From: Gammaproteobacteria bacterium
GTDB taxonomy: Bacteria; Pseudomonadota; Gammaproteobacteria; Pseudomonadales; Oleiphilaceae
NCBI GenBank assembly: GCA_002747055.1
Contig: PDSQ01000029.1
Span: 100,069-164,068, forward strand
Reading direction: 5' to 3'
Length of the DNA: 64,000 nt
Within the stretch, counting starts at the first letter, position 1; every line of letters starts with the position of its first letter. Below, in pieces: positions 62,323-64,000 of the stretch. Both the position numbers and the translations under genes were made by a program. The notes beneath the pieces are model-generated. The model saw only the letters and a program-made list of their open reading frames with translations, did no database searches and was not told the DNA's origin.

Positions 62323-63101
62323 GGCTGGTATCAACCTACGAACTTTTGACCCTGCAATTGCGAGTACTTCTCGCCCTCGTTTTGCGTGAGACTCGAGCCA
62401 CATTTGGAACTTCCAGTTTTGGTTACCTATGGGCGATCATCACGCCCACCGCCAGTGTTGGTCTGCTTGTCTTCATTTTTTCGCTTGTTAACCGCCAGCC
62501 GCCCTTTGGTAACAGCCTCGCATTGTTTTTTGCTACCGGTATTTTGCTGTTACAGTTTTTTACCGAACTTTCAAAAAAACTAATGACAGCTTTTAGTGCC
62601 AATAGGGCTCTCTTGACCTACCCGGTCATTAAGGATGTCGATACACTCTTCGCAAGAAGCTTGTTGGTCACGATAACCTATTTGATGATTATGGTAATTT
62701 TTTTTGGCGTTTTAATTATGCTTGGGCTAGCATCCTTGCCGGCTGCAATCGAACAAGTACTGGCTGCCTTTTTTACAACCGCACTTTTGGGTATAGGTAT
62801 TGGTACTACGAACGCAGTAATTGCCTCAATGTGGGATACCTGGATTCAGATCGAACAGGTACTTACTCGCCCACTCTTTTTCCTATCGGGAATTTTTTAT
62901 GTCCCAAGCCAACTGCCCCCGGAGGCCATTCTCTTTCTCCGCTGGAACCCGGTATTACATCTGGTTGAATGGTTTCGTAACGGGTATTACGCCAATTATA
63001 ATTCTCTTGTCTTGGACAAATCATATCCCATTTTGCTTGGTATCGGGCTACTTATGATTGGACTTGCTGGTGAACGTTTTTTTCGAAAATTAAGATTTTA
63101 A
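62319..63101 (+). CDS. kpsM: Capsule ABC transporter permease KpsM/CtrC
   Basis: A 260-residue ABC-2 permease with six hydrophobic segments. Motifs are ALVLRETRATFGTSSFGYLWAIITPTASVGLLVFIFS, ALFFATGILLLQFFTELSKKLMTAFSANRALLTYPVIKDVDTLFAR and FFLSGIFYVPSQLPPEAILFLRWNPVLHLVEWFRNGYYANY, as expected of KpsM. It moves lipid-linked capsule across the inner membrane. kpsT follows with no gap. Confidence 0.95.
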   Translation: MRLVSTYELLTLQLRVLLALVLRETRATFGTSSFGYLWAIITPTASVGLLVFIFSLVNRQPPFGNSLALFFATGILLLQFFTELSKKLMTAFSANRALLTYPVIKDVDTLFARSLLVTITYLMIMVIFFGVLIMLGLASLPAAIEQVLAAFFTTALLGIGIGTTNAVIASMWDTWIQIEQVLTRPLFFLSGIFYVPSQLPPEAILFLRWNPVLHLVEWFRNGYYANYNSLVLDKSYPILLGIGLLMIGLAGERFFRKLRF

Positions 63102-63758
63102 ATGCTTGCTTTTGATCGTGTTACCAAATCATACCATCTCAAAGGGGTTCGCAAGGTTATTTTAGATAACCTGACGTTCAAGTTCCCTTGTGATAAAAAC
63201 ATTGGCATTATGGGAAAAAATGGCGCAGGCAAATCAACTATGATGCGACTGTTAGCTGGAACGGAACCTCCTGATTTTGGACGCGTTTATCGAACACAAA
63301 AAGTCTCATGGCCACTTGGATTTGCCGGGGGCTTTAACGGCAGCATGACGGGACTGGAAAACATTCGATTCGTGTCACGTATTTACGCTCAGGACACCGA
63401 CAGAGTTATCGACTATGTCACTGAGTTTGCAGAACTTGGCCCATCCTTGCGGTTACCCATCAAAACCTACTCTAGCGGGATGAAGGCACGCTTGGCCTTT
63501 GGTCTAAGCATGGCAATCGATTTCCAAATCTACCTTATAGATGAGATAACCGCAGTAGGTGATGAAAATTTCAAGAAAAAAAGTCGAGAAACCTTTCATA
63601 ACAAACTGTCACACAGCCAGATTATCATGGTTTCCCATACCCCCAATACCATCAAAGAATACTGTGATTGTGGACTGCTACTAGAAAATGGAAATGTTTC
63701 TTTCTATCCAACTGTGGACGAGTTGCTTGTTGCATACAGGGAAAGCAATAAAAGATAA
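63102..63758 (+). CDS. kpsT: Capsule ABC transporter ATP-binding protein KpsT/CtrD
   Basis: A 218-residue ATPase with the KpsT features: Walker A GIMGKNGAGKSTMMRLLAG, WPLGFAGGFNGSMTGLENIRFVSRIY, signature TYSSGMKARLAFGLSMAI and Walker B YLIDEITAVGD. Its normal length shows it lacks the C-terminal cargo-binding domain of Wzt proteins, as expected for capsule exporters that recognise the Kdo linker. Last intact gene of the operon. Confidence 0.95.
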   Translation: MLAFDRVTKSYHLKGVRKVILDNLTFKFPCDKNIGIMGKNGAGKSTMMRLLAGTEPPDFGRVYRTQKVSWPLGFAGGFNGSMTGLENIRFVSRIYAQDTDRVIDYVTEFAELGPSLRLPIKTYSSGMKARLAFGLSMAIDFQIYLIDEITAVGDENFKKKSRETFHNKLSHSQIIMVSHTPNTIKEYCDCGLLLENGNVSFYPTVDELLVAYRESNKR

Positions 63759-63807
63759 AACTGATGACCTATAATCACCACCTAGACCCCGCCCATATTT
63801 ACACCAA

Positions 63808-63906
63808 TGCCGTATCGCTTGCGCGCCGCAATTTACATCCTCTGGGTGGCTGTTGCGTGTGCTATTCAGTGGTTACCAATTGAAACGCCAACAGCAACCC
63901 TATGAG
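63808..63906 (+). pseudogene. Truncated small membrane-protein gene at the IS border
   Basis: An ATG opens MPYRLRAAIYILWVAVACAIQWLPIETPTATL, a membrane-helix-like N terminus reminiscent of VanZ-type proteins. The frame ends at a TGA lying exactly where an IS-like TGAGGTGGTCTAATAGACC begins, so the gene may be interrupted by the insertion. No clear ribosome site. A competing frame from 63763 gives 39 residues. Confidence 0.3.
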
Positions 63907-64000
63907 GTGGTCTAATAGACCTGTACGACCCGGTTAAGAGATAATGGCCTTAACTGGAGAAAAAGAAATGACCAAAAGAAAGAAATATCCAAAAGAGTTC
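63903..64000 (+). mobile_element. Left end of an IS3-type insertion sequence (runs off right edge)
   Basis: From about 63903 the sequence TGAGGTGGTCTAATAGACC has the TG start and composition of an IS3-family terminal repeat, followed 65 bases later by a start codon for an OrfA-like protein behind a GGAG site. The other end lies outside the window, so the call rests on the OrfA start. Confidence 0.5.
63968..64000 (+). CDS. IS3-type transposase OrfA (first 11 codons)
   Basis: ATG at 63968 reads MTKRKKYPKEF, which closely matches the basic start of IS3-family OrfA proteins (M-T-K-R-x-x-Y-x-x-E-F). GGAG lies about 10 bases upstream. Only 33 bases are visible. Confidence 0.55.
   Translation, partial: MTKRKKYPKEF

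Overview
The window comes from a gammaproteobacterium of moderate GC content. The evidence is PlsB, RsmJ, MnmC, a DUF2956 protein, RarA and an MFS/ECF-type cobalamin cluster of the kind seen in marine gammaproteobacteria. A PEP-CTERM protein, a GH114 hydrolase and a group 2-type capsule operon suggest an aquatic, surface-associated lifestyle. I cannot name the genus. I see no tRNA, rRNA or CRISPR array.

Region 1 (1-15.2 kb, all minus strand) is one long cobalamin operon. A good promoter and a classical cobalamin riboswitch lead into an ECF-type cobalt uptake system (NikK-like protein, CbiM, CbiL, CbiQ, CbiO). Next come an MFS transporter with a very histidine-rich tail, a fused ChlI/ChlD-like chelatase ATPase, and the corrin ring enzymes CbiA, CbiD, CobK, CobH, CobL, CobI, CbiG, CobJ and CobM. 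CobM runs off the left edge. Nearly all genes overlap by 1-14 bases or sit within a few bases of each other.

Region 2 (15.2-26.2 kb) is mostly core: rarA, an acyl-CoA ligase, murI, a GldA/F/G-like ABC exporter and plsB. Region 3 (26,222-29,632) is a 3.4-kb Tn3-family element with 40-bp inverted repeats (38/40 identical) and a TGATA target duplication. It carries an intact resolvase, a wrecked and internally deleted transposase, a DUF1778/GNAT (TacA/TacT-type) toxin-antitoxin pair and a 66-residue follower gene.

Region 4 (29.6-40.9 kb) returns to core genes: rsmJ, uppP, tsaB, adk, a YbaK-HDOD fusion, ppc, a PEP-CTERM protein, a GH114 hydrolase and a DUF2956 protein. Region 5 (41.0-51.2 kb, minus strand) is a ten-gene iron uptake cluster that matches the Campylobacter p19/Ftr1 and E. 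coli fetMP layout: FTR1 permease, P19, a DUF2318 Fe-S membrane protein, two FtsX-type permeases, an ATPase and a thioredoxin-like lipoprotein. It adds a detached FTR1-like periplasmic protein, a PCu(A)C copper chaperone and an NqrC-like protein with a covalent-FMN motif. A Fur-like site overlaps the promoter of the permease gene.

Region 6 (51.3-55.9 kb) has an alpha/beta hydrolase, a periplasmic cyclophilin, mnmC and a CBS-domain protein. Region 7 (56.2-63.8 kb, plus strand, visibly AT-richer) is an ABC-dependent capsule export operon, kpsS-wza/ctrA-like-(41-aa ORF)-kpsC-kpsE-kpsM-kpsT, with its own promoter. At the right edge an insertion sequence appears to begin (first 11 codons of an IS3-type OrfA).
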